Of a DNA stretch of 64,000 bases, positions 7,536 to 17,288 are shown piece by piece. A program made the position numbers and the translations under genes. Origin of the DNA: Amycolatopsis benzoatilytica AK 16/65 (GTDB lineage: Bacteria; Actinomycetota; Actinomycetes; Mycobacteriales; Pseudonocardiaceae). The stretch lies in the NCBI RefSeq assembly GCF_000383915.1, contig NZ_KB912942.1, positions 2,711,195 to 2,775,194 on the forward strand, given 5' to 3'. Position 1 is the first letter of the stretch; every line of letters begins with the position of its first letter. The notes beneath the pieces are model-generated. The model had not been told where the DNA came from. It did not search any database and saw nothing but the letters and a program-made list of their open reading frames with translations.

Positions 7536-9041
7536 GTGGGCAAGGTGTTCCAGCAGCTCGGCCGTGCATTTCGGCAGGTGGGCAGGCGGGACCGGGCACT
7601 GGTGGCGCGCAGCGCGGCGCTGCGCCCGACCCGGGCGGACGATTTTCTCGCCGTGTTGTCCCGGAGTGCGGACAAATCGCGGCTCTGGTGGGGCGTGGCG
7701 GCCGTGCTGGCGGTCCGGAAGGGGCCGACGCGCCGGGGCGCGCTGCGCGGGCTCGTCGCGGTCGCCGGGGCGAGCGCGGTGGCGAACCTGGTCGCGAAGC
7801 CGCTGCTCCCGCGTCGCCGCCCGGCCGAGGAAGAGGTTCCCGAACATCGCCGGCTGCGGAAACGACCGGTGTCGTCGTCGTTCCCGTCCGGGCATTCGGC
7901 TTCGGCGGCGGCGTTCGCGACCGCGGTGGCGATGGAATCGCCCCGCGCCGGGTTCGCGCTCGTCCCGATCGCCGGTGCGGTCGCGTATTCCCGGGTCCAT
8001 ACCGGAGTGCACTGGCCCAGCGACGTCGCCGCGGGCATGGCGATCGGGGTCGGAGTCGCGGCGCTGACCCGGCATTGGTGGCCGCTGCGCCCGGATGAGC
8101 GGGCCCGCACCGCGCACCCCGCCGAAGCGCCCGAGATGCGCGACGGCGAGGACATGCTGGCGCTGGTCAACCCGCATTCCGGCGTCAACGCCACGGACCC
8201 GACCGAGGACGTCCGCTACGCCTGGCCGAAGGCCACCCTGATCTACCCCGACGCGCGACAGGACCTGCGCGACCAGCTCGCCGAGGAAATCGACGCCCGC
8301 GGCACGATCCGGGCGCTCGGCGTGGCGGGCGGGGACGGCACGGTCGCCGCGGTCGCGTCGGTCGCCGCCGAGCGCGGGCTGCCGCTCGCGCTGATCCCGG
8401 CCGGGACGCTCAACCACTTCGCCCGCGACATCGGCGTCCGGTCGATGCCGGACGCCGACGAGGCGACCGAGCGGGGCCACGCGGTCGGCGTCGACCTCGG
8501 CGAGGTCGAGGTCTCCGGGGCGGGCGAGGCGGGCCACCGCTGGTTCGTGAACACCGCCAGCCTCGGCGGCTATCCGGAGATGGTCCGGCTGCGGGAGAAG
8601 CTGCAGCAGCGGCACCCGAAGTGGCCGGCCGCGGCGATCGCGCTGGTCCGGGTGCTGCGGCGGGCGAAGCCGCTGGACGTGCGGCTCAACGGCGAACCGG
8701 CCCGGGTGTGGCTGGTGTTCGTCGGCAATGGCACCTACGCGCCGAAGGGGTTCGCCCCGTCGCGCCGTCCGGCGCTCGACACCGGCCTGCTCGACGTCCG
8801 TTACGTCCGGGCCGACCTGCGGTGGTCGCGGACCCGGTTCGTGCTCGCCGCGGTCACGAAGAGCCTGAACGCGAGTCACGTGTACCGGGAGGCTGACCTG
8901 CCGGAGCTGCACGTCGAACTGCTGGACGGCAACCGGCGGGTGGCCACCGACGGCGAGGTCGGGCCGCTCGGCCGGGACTTCCGGTTCCGGTCGCGGCCGA
9001 GCGCGCTGACCGTGTACCGCAACCCCGACCACCTACCTTGA
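7536..9041 (+). CDS. PAP2 phosphatase-lipid kinase fusion protein
   Basis: A 501-residue two-domain protein. Residues about 80-175 hold the PAP2 phosphatase motifs: KPLLPRRRP (88-96), PSGH (117-120) and [12 protein letters not shown] (152-163). Residues about 205-500 form a DAGK lipid kinase domain with GGDG (265-268) and [10 protein letters not shown]. Together the domains could dephosphorylate and phosphorylate the same lipid class, for instance phosphatidate and diacylglycerol; the substrate is an inference. This fusion is known in actinobacteria. The start is a GTG with purine-rich sequence directly before it and is uncertain by some codons. It is divergent from pafA. Confidence 0.88.
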   Translation: MGKVFQQLGRAFRQVGRRDRALVARSAALRPTRADDFLAVLSRSADKSRLWWGVAAVLAVRKGPTRRGALRGLVAVAGASAVANLVAKPLLPRRRPAEEEVPEHRRLRKRPVSSSFPSGHSASAAAFATAVAMESPRAGFALVPIAGAVAYSRVHTGVHWPSDVAAGMAIGVGVAALTRHWWPLRPDERARTAHPAEAPEMRDGEDMLALVNPHSGVNATDPTEDVRYAWPKATLIYPDARQDLRDQLAEEIDARGTIRALGVAGGDGTVAAVASVAAERGLPLALIPAGTLNHFARDIGVRSMPDADEATERGHAVGVDLGEVEVSGAGEAGHRWFVNTASLGGYPEMVRLREKLQQRHPKWPAAAIALVRVLRRAKPLDVRLNGEPARVWLVFVGNGTYAPKGFAPSRRPALDTGLLDVRYVRADLRWSRTRFVLAAVTKSLNASHVYREADLPELHVELLDGNRRVATDGEVGPLGRDFRFRSRPSALTVYRNPDHLP

Positions 9042-9193
9042 TCAACTCTTTACCTGTTCTCAACAAATCCACAGCGCGTCGTCCCTAGCTTGGATCTTCG
9101 AGGTGCGGGCTGTCGCGCCCAATTCACGGCAGGGGTTCTAGTGCGTTCTCTTTCCCGCGGCGCTGCACACTGCCCGCGTCCGGCAGGCCGCGG

Positions 9194-10441
9194 ATGATCC
9201 AGCTCCTGCCGCAGGCAGTCGATCCGGTGCTGCCGCCGTCGGTCACCTCGCAGGCGCGCGACCTCGGCCCGCTCGAATCGCCGCTGGTGTGGCTGACCGC
9301 GGCGGGCGCCGCGGCGACCATCCTCGCCGTCACCATCGCGCTCTCGCACAACCGGCGCGCCCGCCGGTGGGGCATCAGCAGTTCGATCGCCCTGTTCCTC
9401 GTCGCCGCGGTGACCGCGGTGAACAGCTATGTCGGCTACGTCCGCACGCCCAGCGACTTCGGCCGGTTGCTGCAGCGCGGTTCCGGCGCGATGAACGTCG
9501 CCGGCACGCTGCTGCGCAGGACTTCCGACGACCCCGCCGAAGCAGGCGGCGACTCCACCGCGTCCGGCGCGTCCTCGGACAGCGGCGACGACAGCGCCGC
9601 TCCCCCGTCCGGCGGCAAGCCCGCCGCGCCGGCGCCCAGCAACGGCGCGAGCACCGAGGTGCTCAACGTGCCCGACCCGGCACACGGCGTCGCGAACGGC
9701 GAGAACTACGTCATCCTGCCGGGCGGCTACCACGACCCGGCGAACGCGAACCGCCGCTACCCGGTCGTGTACCTGATCCACGGCTACCCTTACGGCGGCC
9801 CGCGCGACTGGCTGACCTCCGGCTCCGCGCCGCAGACGCTCCAGAGCCTCGAAGACGCGCACGTCATCCAGCCGATGATCATCGTGAGCGTGGACATGAC
9901 CGCGAACCAGCCGAGCGTCGACTGGGAATGCCTCAACGTCCCGGGCGGCCCGCAGCTGGAGACCTATCTCGCGGGCAGCATCGTCCCCTCGGTCGACAAG
10001 CACTACCGCACCGTCGCCGACCGCGGCCACCGCGCGCTCGGCGGCATGTCCGGCGGCGGGTTCGGCGCGCTGAACATCGGACTGCACCACCTCGACGAGT
10101 TCGGCTCACTGCTGATCTCCCTGCCGTACGACGACCTGAACGACTCGGTCGGCATCCTCAAGGGCAACCAGGCGGTCATCGCGCAGAACACCCCGCGCCG
10201 CTACATCCCGACCATGCCGTTCCCGCAGAAGGTCTCGGTGATGCTCACCGTCGGCACCGGCGCTCCGACCGACGTCGCGACCGCACACCGGATCGCCGTG
10301 TCGCTCCAGCGCCGCGGCCAGGAAGTCGTGGTGCACGCCGAACGCGGGTTCAACCACACCTGGCACACCGCCCGCGCGACACTGCCCTACCTGCTCGCCT
10401 TCGCCGACCAGAACTTCCGGGGCGCTCCGGCGGCATCCTGA
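9194..10441 (+). CDS. membrane-anchored esterase (antigen 85/esterase D-like fold)
   Basis: A 415-residue protein. Two hydrophobic helices near residues 31-50 and 62-82 anchor it, followed by a low-complexity Ser/Asp/Pro linker (110-150) and a C-terminal alpha/beta-hydrolase domain. The nucleophile elbow is GMSGGG with Ser near 286. YLIHGYP forms the oxyanion region and FNHTWH supplies the catalytic His. The domain is related to secreted mycolyltransferases and esterase D, but membership in the true mycolyltransferase group is not shown. It probably works outside the membrane on cell-envelope esters. A 150-base gap without a gene precedes it. Confidence 0.85.
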   Translation: MIQLLPQAVDPVLPPSVTSQARDLGPLESPLVWLTAAGAAATILAVTIALSHNRRARRWGISSSIALFLVAAVTAVNSYVGYVRTPSDFGRLLQRGSGAMNVAGTLLRRTSDDPAEAGGDSTASGASSDSGDDSAAPPSGGKPAAPAPSNGASTEVLNVPDPAHGVANGENYVILPGGYHDPANANRRYPVVYLIHGYPYGGPRDWLTSGSAPQTLQSLEDAHVIQPMIIVSVDMTANQPSVDWECLNVPGGPQLETYLAGSIVPSVDKHYRTVADRGHRALGGMSGGGFGALNIGLHHLDEFGSLLISLPYDDLNDSVGILKGNQAVIAQNTPRRYIPTMPFPQKVSVMLTVGTGAPTDVATAHRIAVSLQRRGQEVVVHAERGFNHTWHTARATLPYLLAFADQNFRGAPAAS

Positions 10442-10547
10442 AGATTCCGGAAGAATCTTTTCCGGGCCCCTGTCCATCCGGGCGGGCGCCGTTCGTGGTG
10501 TGTTCGTGCGGCAACCGGGCCGCACGACCCGACGAAGGAGCCCGACC

Positions 10548-10898
10548 GTGAAGTACCTGCTGCTGATCCACGCTTCCGCCGCCACCGAGCAGAGCGGCGC
10601 CGTCGGCTGCGAGCCCGCCGACTGGATGGCCTACGACAAGGAAGTCCGCGACGCGGGCGTCTTCGTCAGCGGCGAATCGCTCGCCGACCTGGTCACCGCG
10701 ACCAAGGTTCAGGTCGGCGCGGACGGCGAGCGCCGGGTCACCACCGACGGCCCGTTCGCCGAGACCCGCGAACTGCTCGGCGGTTTCTACGTGCTGGACG
10801 TTCCGGACCTCGACTCCGCGCTGGACTGGGCGGCCCGCTGCCCGGGCTCTCGCGACGGGTCGGTCGTCGTCCGCCCGATCGCCGACTTCGGTGCCTGA
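10548..10898 (+). CDS. YCII-related DGPF-domain protein
   Basis: A 116-residue protein with the signature TTDGPFAETRELLGGFYVLD, which defines the DGPF (YCII-like) family. The GTG start has a good ribosome binding site (GAAGGAG, 10534-10540). Its stop overlaps the start of the sigma factor gene by 8 bases, so the two are translationally coupled. In the ECF42 group, DGPF proteins are encoded next to the sigma factor and are its main regulatory targets. Their biochemical function is not established. Confidence 0.93.
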   Translation: MKYLLLIHASAATEQSGAVGCEPADWMAYDKEVRDAGVFVSGESLADLVTATKVQVGADGERRVTTDGPFAETRELLGGFYVLDVPDLDSALDWAARCPGSRDGSVVVRPIADFGA

Positions 10899-12126
10899 CG
10901 CGCGAGCGTCGGTGGCGGCCGTGTTCCGAGAGGAGCACGGCCGCCTGCTCGGCGCGCTCGTGCGCCGGTTCGGCGACCTGGACCTGGCCGAAGAGGTCGC
11001 CGCGCAAGCGGTGGAGGCCGCGCTGGTGCGCTGGCCGGTGGACGGCGTCCCGCCGAACCCAGGCGCGTGGCTGATGACCACCGCGCGGCGCAAAGCCGTC
11101 GACCGGCTTCGCCGAGACCAGGCGTACGCGGCAAAACTCGCGGTCCTGCAGGCGGAAACCGATCGGCTCGACCGACCTGGAAGCACTGCCGGGCTGCCGG
11201 ACGAACGGCTGGAACTGTTCTTCACCTGCGCACACCCGGCACTGGCCGCCGAAGACCGGCTCGCGCTCACCCTGCGCTGTCTGGCCGGTCTGACCACTCC
11301 CGAGGTCGCCCGGGCATTCCTGGTCCCGACCGCGACGATGGCGAAGCGGATCGTGCGCGCCAAGAACCGGATCCGAGACCACCGCATCCCGTTCCGCGTC
11401 CCGGCCGGCGACGAACTGCGCGACCGGCTGCCCGGCGTACTGCAAGTGCTGTACTCGCTGTTCACCGAGGGCTACGCGGCCAGCTCCGGCCCGGACATCC
11501 AGCGCCCGGACCTCGCCGAGGAAGCGATCCGGCTCGCCCGGATCCTCTGCCGGCTGCTGCCCGCCGAACGCGAAACCACCGGCCTGCTGGCGCTGCTGTT
11601 GCTCGTCCACGCCCGCCAGGCGGCCCGCTCCGGCCCGGACGGCGAGTTCGTCCTGCTCGCCGATCAGGACCGCGGACGGTGGGACGCAGAGCTGATCGCC
11701 GAAGGCCGCGACCTGGTGCCCGCCGCGCTCACCGGCGGTCCGCCCGGCCCCTACGGCGTGCAGGCGGCGATCGCCGCGCTCCATGCCGAAGCGACCGCCG
11801 TCGAGAGCACCGATTGGCCGCAGATCGTTGCGCTGTACGACATCCTGCTCACCCTCACGCCCACCCCGGTGGTGGCGCTCAACCGCGCGGCAGCCATCGC
11901 GATGCGCGACGGCCCCGCCGCAGGCCTGGAACTGCTGGACTCGCTCGCCGACGAACCCCGCCTCAGCGGCTACCACCCGTACGCGGCGGCGCGCGCCGAC
12001 CTGCTGCACCGGCTCGGCCGCGACGAAGAAGCAGCAGCGGCGTACCGGGAAGCGCTGGCCAGCGCGGGCACCGAGCCGGAACGCGCGCACCTGCGACGGC
12101 GGATCGACGCACTGGGAACCGACTGA
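10891..12126 (+). CDS. ECF sigma factor with C-terminal TPR-like domain (ECF42 type)
   Basis: A 411-residue sigma factor, about twice the usual ECF length. Region 2 is near residues 8-75 (VFREEHGRLLGALVRRFGDL, NPGAWLMTTARRKAVDRLR). Region 4 is near 125-175 (LTLRCLAGLTTPEVARAFLV, RIVRAKNRIR). A long alpha-helical extension with TPR-like character follows and ends in YREALASAGTEPER. There is no anti-sigma gene nearby. The adjoining DGPF gene and the C-terminal extension place it in the ECF42 group, in which the extension itself is needed for activity. It starts at a GTG within the DGPF gene. Confidence 0.92.
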   Translation: MPDARASVAAVFREEHGRLLGALVRRFGDLDLAEEVAAQAVEAALVRWPVDGVPPNPGAWLMTTARRKAVDRLRRDQAYAAKLAVLQAETDRLDRPGSTAGLPDERLELFFTCAHPALAAEDRLALTLRCLAGLTTPEVARAFLVPTATMAKRIVRAKNRIRDHRIPFRVPAGDELRDRLPGVLQVLYSLFTEGYAASSGPDIQRPDLAEEAIRLARILCRLLPAERETTGLLALLLLVHARQAARSGPDGEFVLLADQDRGRWDAELIAEGRDLVPAALTGGPPGPYGVQAAIAALHAEATAVESTDWPQIVALYDILLTLTPTPVVALNRAAAIAMRDGPAAGLELLDSLADEPRLSGYHPYAAARADLLHRLGRDEEAAAAYREALASAGTEPERAHLRRRIDALGTD

Positions 12127-12273
12127 CCCGCTCTGCTCGCCCAGTGCAGGGTCTCAAGGCTGGCTCCATTTTCTCGGCAGCGCTTTCAGGTCGGCTTCAT
12201 TGGTGCAGCGTCGTCGAGATGAAATCGTCTGGGCGGTGCAGACGACACGCGCCGTTGAGGACCGATTGTCTGG

Positions 12274-12708
12274 TCACGGGCGTTCGCGGCCGAGCACCTG
12301 GGTCGCGAGTTCTTCCAGCAGCGCGATAGTTCGCCGCAGCCGGTCGGGGTCGTCATCGCCCAGCGTGCGTGCCAGCGCGGGATCGATCGACCGGGCGCCC
12401 CGGGCACGGAACACGTCCTGCCGCATGTCCGGGGCGATCCGGATGAGCACGCGCCGCCGGTCGGCGGGATCCTCGGCGGTGGTGAGTGCACCGGCCGCGC
12501 GCAGTTTGGCCACCGTCTTGGATACGTAGCTTTGCGCAAGCCCGGTTCGGGAGGCAACCTCCGAGACGGGAGTCCCGTCTCGGGCGGAGACGTCTTCGAT
12601 GATCGCCAGTTCGCTGACACCCATGCGGGGTTCGCCCGGGTCCGCCGTGGCGGCCCGGGAGACCTCGGTCAGCTTGCGCACCAGCCGGTGCAGCCTCGCG
12701 GCATCCAC
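12274..12708 (-). CDS. MarR-family transcriptional regulator
   Basis: A 144-residue winged-helix protein. The helix-turn-helix is TPVSEVASRTGLAQSYVSKT at about residues 46-65. The wing ends in DPADRRRVLIRI, the MarR DxRxxR signature. It starts at a GTG 53 bases from the start of the divergent methyltransferase gene. The 14-bp palindrome between them is the likely operator, so it probably represses itself and the methyltransferase. The ligand is unknown. Confidence 0.9.
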   Translation of the reverse strand: MDAARLHRLVRKLTEVSRAATADPGEPRMGVSELAIIEDVSARDGTPVSEVASRTGLAQSYVSKTVAKLRAAGALTTAEDPADRRRVLIRIAPDMRQDVFRARGARSIDPALARTLGDDDPDRLRRTIALLEELATQVLGRERP

Positions 12709-12721
12709 ATCACCTATGATA

Positions 12722-12735
12722 CATCACTAGTGATG
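12722..12735. promoter_or_regulatory. perfect palindromic operator between marR-type and methyltransferase genes
   Basis: CATCACTAGTGATG is a perfect 14-bp palindrome centred between the two divergent start codons. TATGAT (12715-12720) next to it resembles a -10 element. Its position and symmetry fit the dimeric MarR regulator encoded 14 bases away. Confidence 0.6.
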
Positions 12736-12760
12736 GAATCTGCGGCACATCGGAGGCGTC

Positions 12761-13405
12761 ATGTCCCAGCGTGACATCGACCGGTTCAACCGGCTCGCTG
12801 GTTCCTACGAGACCCGTGGCACCGGGTGGGGCAACGCCCAGTTCTTCACCGCCCTGCACCAAGCCGTCGCCGCGGAGGCGATCCGCCGGGTGCCCGCGCC
12901 GCTGCGCGTCCTCGACGTGGGTTGCGGTACCGGCTCGCTCCTGCGCCGGCTCGCCGAGCACTACGACAAGGCCGAACTGATCGGGGTGGACCCCGCCGCG
13001 AACACGGTCGAGACCGCCACGTCGCTGGCGGCCGACCAGCCCCGGCTGCGCCTCCTGGTCGCCCCGGCCGAGGACCTCCCCCTGCCCGACGCGCACGTCG
13101 ACCTCGCCGTCAGCACCGCCTCCCTGCACAACTGGGCCGACAAGGCCCGCGGGATCGCCGAACTGGCCCGGGTGCTGCGGCCCGGCGGCACACTCATCCT
13201 CACCGACCTGGTCGCCACCGGCACCCTGCGCTGGCTGCGACACACCTCCAAACGACACCTCGGCCCCACCCTCATCGACCGCCTGCTCGCTGACGTCGGC
13301 CTCACCACCCCACGCTGGTCCACTGCCGTGCGCATCGGCCCCCTGCCCATCATGAGCACCGTTACTGCGACACGCCGCCCCCACGCCCGATCGACGGCCG
13401 ACTGA
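12761..13405 (+). CDS. class I SAM-dependent methyltransferase
   Basis: A 214-residue methyltransferase. The SAM-binding motif I is VLDVGCGTGSLL (about residues 48-59) and the acidic residue ending the second strand is in IGVDPA. Motif IV-like sequence DLAVSTASLHNW and the post-motif LARVLRPGGTLILTD follow. The ribosome binding site GGAGG precedes the ATG by 6 bases. It is probably a small-molecule methyltransferase under control of the divergent MarR protein; such pairs often deal with toxic phenolics or antibiotics, but no substrate can be named. Confidence 0.88.
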   Translation: MSQRDIDRFNRLAGSYETRGTGWGNAQFFTALHQAVAAEAIRRVPAPLRVLDVGCGTGSLLRRLAEHYDKAELIGVDPAANTVETATSLAADQPRLRLLVAPAEDLPLPDAHVDLAVSTASLHNWADKARGIAELARVLRPGGTLILTDLVATGTLRWLRHTSKRHLGPTLIDRLLADVGLTTPRWSTAVRIGPLPIMSTVTATRRPHARSTAD

Positions 13406-13568
13406 GCTCGCCACCCGTAGCAGGACCCCGACCTCCACTTCCCATTGAACGCGGTTGACCCCTGACGCGAAGCGAGCGGAACGAATCGTGCGGGGTCAAT
13501 CCGACAGCGTCGGACCAGAACCCGGCAACCCGTTCGCGTGATGGCGTCGGCTCGCCGCCTGGAAACGA

Positions 13569-13602
13569 CGACGGGCCGCCAGCACTCGCTGGCGGCCCGT
13601 CG
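13569..13602 (-). terminator. hairpin terminator after prcA
   Basis: A perfect 14-bp stem CGACGGGCCGCCAG/CTGGCGGCCCGTCG with a 6-base loop, 9 bases beyond the prcA stop. There is no clear T-run, which is common in high-GC actinobacteria. Confidence 0.75.
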
Positions 13603-13610
13603 CACGCACG

Positions 13611-14402
13611 TCACTTCTTCTCGGCGTCACCCTTGCCGGCATCGCCGTCGCCCTCGGACTTGCCGTCGTCGGCCGGCTTCTCCGCGGGTGGCTCCTTCAC
13701 CGGCAGCAACGCCTCCAGCGCCGCCCCGGACAACCGCCGGAACGCCCGCCGCGGCTTCGCCCGGTCCAGCACCGCGACCTCGAGCTTGATCTGGTCCGCC
13801 TCCGCCGCCGCGCCGCTGCCGTTCGCCGCGGGCGGACCCGCCCGCAACCCCTCGATCGCGGTCGCCAGCGCCGTCCGCAGATCGTGCTCCGGATCCACCA
13901 CGTCCTTCAGCTTCGCGGTGATCGGCTCCGTCTGACCGCCCATCACCACGAACGGCGACTCGTCGAAAATCCCGCCGTCGAACGTCAACCGGTACAGCTG
14001 GTCCTCCGCCGCCGTCGCGCCCACCTCGGCCACGCACACCTCGACCTCGAACGGCTTCAACTGCTCGGTGAAAATGCTTCCCAGCGTCGCCGCATACGCG
14101 TTCGCCAGCGCCCGCGCGCTGACATCCCGGCGGTCGTACTGGTAGCCCTTCAAATCCGCGTGCCGGATCCCCGCCACCCGCAGGTTCTCGAACTCCGAGA
14201 ACCTGCCCACCGCGGCGAACCCGATCCGGTCGTAAATCTCCGAAACCTTGTGCAGCGTCGCCGACGGATTCTCCGCCACGAACAGCACGCCGCCGGCGTA
14301 CTTCACCACCACCACGCTCCGGCCGCGCGAAATCCCCTTCCGCGCCAGCTCGGAACGCTCCCGCATCAGCTGCTCGGGAGAGGCATACAACGGCATCGTC
14401 AC
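13611..14402 (-). CDS. prcA: 20S proteasome subunit alpha
   Basis: A 263-residue alpha subunit that forms the outer, gated rings of the core particle. It begins [20 protein letters not shown], the alpha-type N-terminal helix without a catalytic Thr. [17 protein letters not shown] follows, and the C-terminus is a long Lys/Glu/Asp-rich tail. The GTG at 14402 is preferred because GGAG lies about 8 bases upstream; an ATG two codons later is the alternative. The prcB stop is 61 bases upstream, rather than overlapping. prcA is the last gene of the cluster. Confidence 0.97.
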   Translation of the reverse strand: MTMPLYASPEQLMRERSELARKGISRGRSVVVVKYAGGVLFVAENPSATLHKVSEIYDRIGFAAVGRFSEFENLRVAGIRHADLKGYQYDRRDVSARALANAYAATLGSIFTEQLKPFEVEVCVAEVGATAAEDQLYRLTFDGGIFDESPFVVMGGQTEPITAKLKDVVDPEHDLRTALATAIEGLRAGPPAANGSGAAAEADQIKLEVAVLDRAKPRRAFRRLSGAALEALLPVKEPPAEKPADDGKSEGDGDAGKGDAEKK

Positions 14403-14463
14403 GGTGTCGGCTCCACGTTCTCCGAAAACTCGGCGGTCGAAAGGTCAGCGGGCAGCATCGGCA

Positions 14464-15327
14464 TCAGCTCTGCCGGTGACGGCTGCGCTCCGCACGCCCA
14501 GCCACCACCGCCTCAGCCACCGCGCCGGTCTGCTCCGAGGAAAGCGCCACCGCGCCGTCCTCCGCGGTGATCGTGATGACGTTCGGGAAAATCCGCCGCA
14601 CCAGATCCGGCCCACCGCTCGCGGTGTCGTCGTCCGCCGCGTCGTACAACGCCTCCAGCGCCGTCCGCACCGCCGCGTCCACATCCGCGTCCGGGTCGTA
14701 CAGCTTCTTCAACGACGACTTCGCGAACAACGAACCCGAACCGACGCTCGCGTACCCGGCGTGCTCCTCGTACCGCCCACCCGCCGCGTCGTACGACACG
14801 ATCCGGCCCGCGTGCTTCGCGTCCTCGGCCTCCAGGTCGTACCCGACGAACAACGGCACGACCGCCAAGCCCGCCATCGCCATCTCCAAATTGGCCTTCA
14901 CCATCCCGGCCAGCTTGTTCGTCTTGCCGTCCAGCGACAGCGAAACGCCCTCGATCTTCTCGTAATGCGCCAGCTCCACCGCGTACAGCCGGACCATCTC
15001 CACGGCCAGCCCCGCGGTCCCCGCGATGCCCACCGCCGAGTACGCGTCCGTGACGTGCACCTTCTCGATGTCCCGGCTCGCGATCAGATTCCCCGACGTC
15101 GCCCGCCGGTCGCCCGCGATCAGCACCCCGCCGGCGAACGCCACCGCCACGATCGTGGTGCCGTGCGGCGCGTCCAGCTCCGCGGCCCCCGCCGGGACCC
15201 GGCGCGCGGGCAACAGCTCAGGCGCGGTCGCCCGCACGAAATCCGCGAAAGACGACGAAGTCGGCGAGAAATACGCCGACGGCAGACCCGGCCCGGAAAA
15301 ACCCGACCCAGAGGAGGTGTTGTCCAT
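14464..15327 (-). CDS. prcB: 20S proteasome subunit beta
   Basis: A 287-residue catalytic subunit. Residues 1-56 form the propeptide, which ends in DAPHG. Autocleavage exposes Thr57 ([21 protein letters not shown]) as the N-terminal nucleophile. The conserved Lys/Asp environment ([13 protein letters not shown]) and [15 protein letters not shown] are present. The ATG at 15327 gives a propeptide close to that of mycobacteria; a longer frame upstream looks non-coding. It assembles with PrcA into the barrel that degrades pupylated proteins delivered by the ARC ATPase. Confidence 0.97.
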   Translation of the reverse strand: MDNTSSGSGFSGPGLPSAYFSPTSSSFADFVRATAPELLPARRVPAGAAELDAPHGTTIVAVAFAGGVLIAGDRRATSGNLIASRDIEKVHVTDAYSAVGIAGTAGLAVEMVRLYAVELAHYEKIEGVSLSLDGKTNKLAGMVKANLEMAMAGLAVVPLFVGYDLEAEDAKHAGRIVSYDAAGGRYEEHAGYASVGSGSLFAKSSLKKLYDPDADVDAAVRTALEALYDAADDDTASGGPDLVRRIFPNVITITAEDGAVALSSEQTGAVAEAVVAGRAERSRHRQS

Positions 15328-15461
15328 ACGTGCTCTCGGTTCCCATCTGTCCGTGCCCGGCGCCGCCGGGAGCACTCCTGCCCCCGGCGCCACCGCGCGA
15401 AACCTCCGGCCCAGCGCGCCCGCCGCCCCGCCCCGCAGGACCGGCCACGGCGGGCGGACGG

Positions 15462-15656
15462 CTATTCGCCGCCCTTCTGCACGTAAGCGCGGACGAAGTC
15501 CTCGGCGTTCTCCTCCAGCACGTCGTCGATCTCGTCGAGGATCGTGTCCACGTCCTCGCCCAGCTTCTCCCGACGCTCCTGGCCCGCCGCACCCGCGCCG
15601 TCGAGCTCCTCGTCGGAGTCTCCGCCGCCGTGCTTCTCGATCTTCTCCTGCGCCAT
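15462..15656 (-). CDS. pup: prokaryotic ubiquitin-like protein Pup, ending Gly-Gly-Glu
   Basis: A 64-residue, mostly disordered, acidic protein. The C-terminal half has the ARC-binding region [20 protein letters not shown] and ends KGGE. Because the last residue is already Glu rather than Gln, it should be ready for ligation by PafA without deamidation by Dop. A strong ribosome binding site (GGGAGG) precedes the ATG. The gene lies 88 bases after dop and 134 bases before prcB in a dop-pup-prcB-prcA operon. Confidence 0.97.
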   Translation of the reverse strand: MAQEKIEKHGGGDSDEELDGAGAAGQERREKLGEDVDTILDEIDDVLEENAEDFVRAYVQKGGE

Positions 15657-15744
15657 CTCGCCTCCCGGTCTGGCCGATGTCCCTAGACTACCCAGCGGTA
15701 CCGACGAAACGCGCCTGGAAACGGCCCGAAACGCCGGGAACGCG

Positions 15745-17247
15745 CTAGTCCGAACCGGTGATCGCCTCCACCAGCTCCTCCGCCGTCGCCGCCGCGTCCA
15801 GCAGCTTCCCGACGTGCGCCTTCGTCCCCCGCAACGGCTCCAGAGTCGGAATCCGCACCAGCGACTCCCGGCCCACGTCGAAAATCACCGAATCCCACGA
15901 GGCCGCCGCGATCGACGTCGCGTACTTCTCCAGCGCCCGGCCCCGGAAGTAGGCGCGCGTGTCCGACGGCGGAGTGGTGATCGCCGCCTGCACCTCCTCC
16001 TCGGTCACCAGCCGCTTCATCGAACCCCGCGTGACCAGCCGGTTGTACAGGCCCTTGCCCATCCGCACGTCCGAATACTGCAGGTCGACCAGCCGCAGCC
16101 GCGGCGCGCCCCAGGCCAGCTGATCCCGCTCCCGATACCCCTCCAGCAACCGCAGCTTGGCAGGCCAGTCCAGCCGGTCGGCGCACTCCATCGGATCCCG
16201 CGCGAGCGCGTCGAGCACCTCGCCCCAGACCCGCAGCACCTCCTTCGACGCCTCGTCCGCGCCGGTGCGCTCGAGATTCGCCGAAACCATTTCGTGGTAA
16301 GAGAACTGCAGCTCCAGCCCGGTCAGCTTCTTCCCGTTCGCCAGCTCGACCTTCGTCTTCAGCGTCGGGTCGTGGCTGATCTTGTGCACCGCCCGCACCG
16401 GCTCGTCCAGCTTCAGGTCGTCGAACCGGACCCCGGACTCGATCAGGTCCAGCACCAGCGCCGTCGTCCCGACCTTCAGGTACGTCGAATACTCCGACAG
16501 GTTCGCGTCGCCGATGATCACGTGCAGCCGCCGGTACTTGTCCGCGTCCGCGTGCGGCTCGTCCCGGGTGTTGATGATCCCGCGCTTGAGCGTGGTCTCC
16601 AGCCCGACCTCGACCTCGATGTAATCCGACCGCTGGGAGAGCTGGAACCCCGCCTCTTCGCTCTGCTGCCCGATGCCCACCCGGCCCGAGCCGGTCATCA
16701 CCTGGCGCGACGCGAAGAACGGCGTCAACCCGCCGATCACCGCGGTGAACGGCGTCGACCGCGCCATCAGGTAGTTCTCGTGCGTCCCGTAACTGGCGCC
16801 CTTGCCGTCCACGTTGTTCTTGTACAGCTGCAACGGCGGCTGCCCGGGCACGGTGGCCGCCTTCAACGCGGCCTCCTCCATCACCCGTTCGCCCGCCTTG
16901 TCCCAGATCACCGCGTCTCGCGCGTTCGTGACCTCCGGCGCCGAATACTCCGGATGCGCGTGGTCCACGTACAACCGCGCCCCGTTGGTCAGGATGACGT
17001 TCGCCGCCCCCAGGTCCTCCACGTCCGGGTCGTGCCCAGGACCGCCCGGCCCGGTCAGGTCGAACCCGCGCGCATCGCGCAACGGAGACTCCACCTCGTA
17101 GTCCCAGCGCGCCCGGCGCGCCCTCGGGATGTCCGCCGCCGCCGCGTAGGCGAGCACTACCTGAGTCGAGGTGAGCACCGGGTTCGCCGTGGCGTCCCCG
17201 GGCACCGCGATGCCGTACTCGACTTCGGTTCCCATGATCCGACGCAT
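15745..17247 (-). CDS. dop: depupylase/Pup deamidase Dop
   Basis: A 500-residue paralogue of PafA, with the same carboxylate-amine ligase fold. It begins [17 protein letters not shown] with the nucleotide/Mg-binding Glu residues. [40 protein letters not shown] and [19 protein letters not shown] follow. It removes Pup from substrates. Since Pup here ends in Glu, only the depupylase role should be needed. The ATG was chosen to align with the conserved start, over a GTG three codons upstream. It is first in the operon with pup, prcB and prcA. Confidence 0.96.
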   Translation of the reverse strand: MRRIMGTEVEYGIAVPGDATANPVLTSTQVVLAYAAAADIPRARRARWDYEVESPLRDARGFDLTGPGGPGHDPDVEDLGAANVILTNGARLYVDHAHPEYSAPEVTNARDAVIWDKAGERVMEEAALKAATVPGQPPLQLYKNNVDGKGASYGTHENYLMARSTPFTAVIGGLTPFFASRQVMTGSGRVGIGQQSEEAGFQLSQRSDYIEVEVGLETTLKRGIINTRDEPHADADKYRRLHVIIGDANLSEYSTYLKVGTTALVLDLIESGVRFDDLKLDEPVRAVHKISHDPTLKTKVELANGKKLTGLELQFSYHEMVSANLERTGADEASKEVLRVWGEVLDALARDPMECADRLDWPAKLRLLEGYRERDQLAWGAPRLRLVDLQYSDVRMGKGLYNRLVTRGSMKRLVTEEEVQAAITTPPSDTRAYFRGRALEKYATSIAAASWDSVIFDVGRESLVRIPTLEPLRGTKAHVGKLLDAAATAEELVEAITGSD

Positions 17248-17288
17248 AGCCACCACCCTACGGGTTCGAAGCGTGCGACGATGCCCCC

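Noticed and set aside
13412-13560. A possible short gene between the methyltransferase and the prcA terminator
   Set aside because: No frame has a convincing start, ribosome binding site and coding bias.
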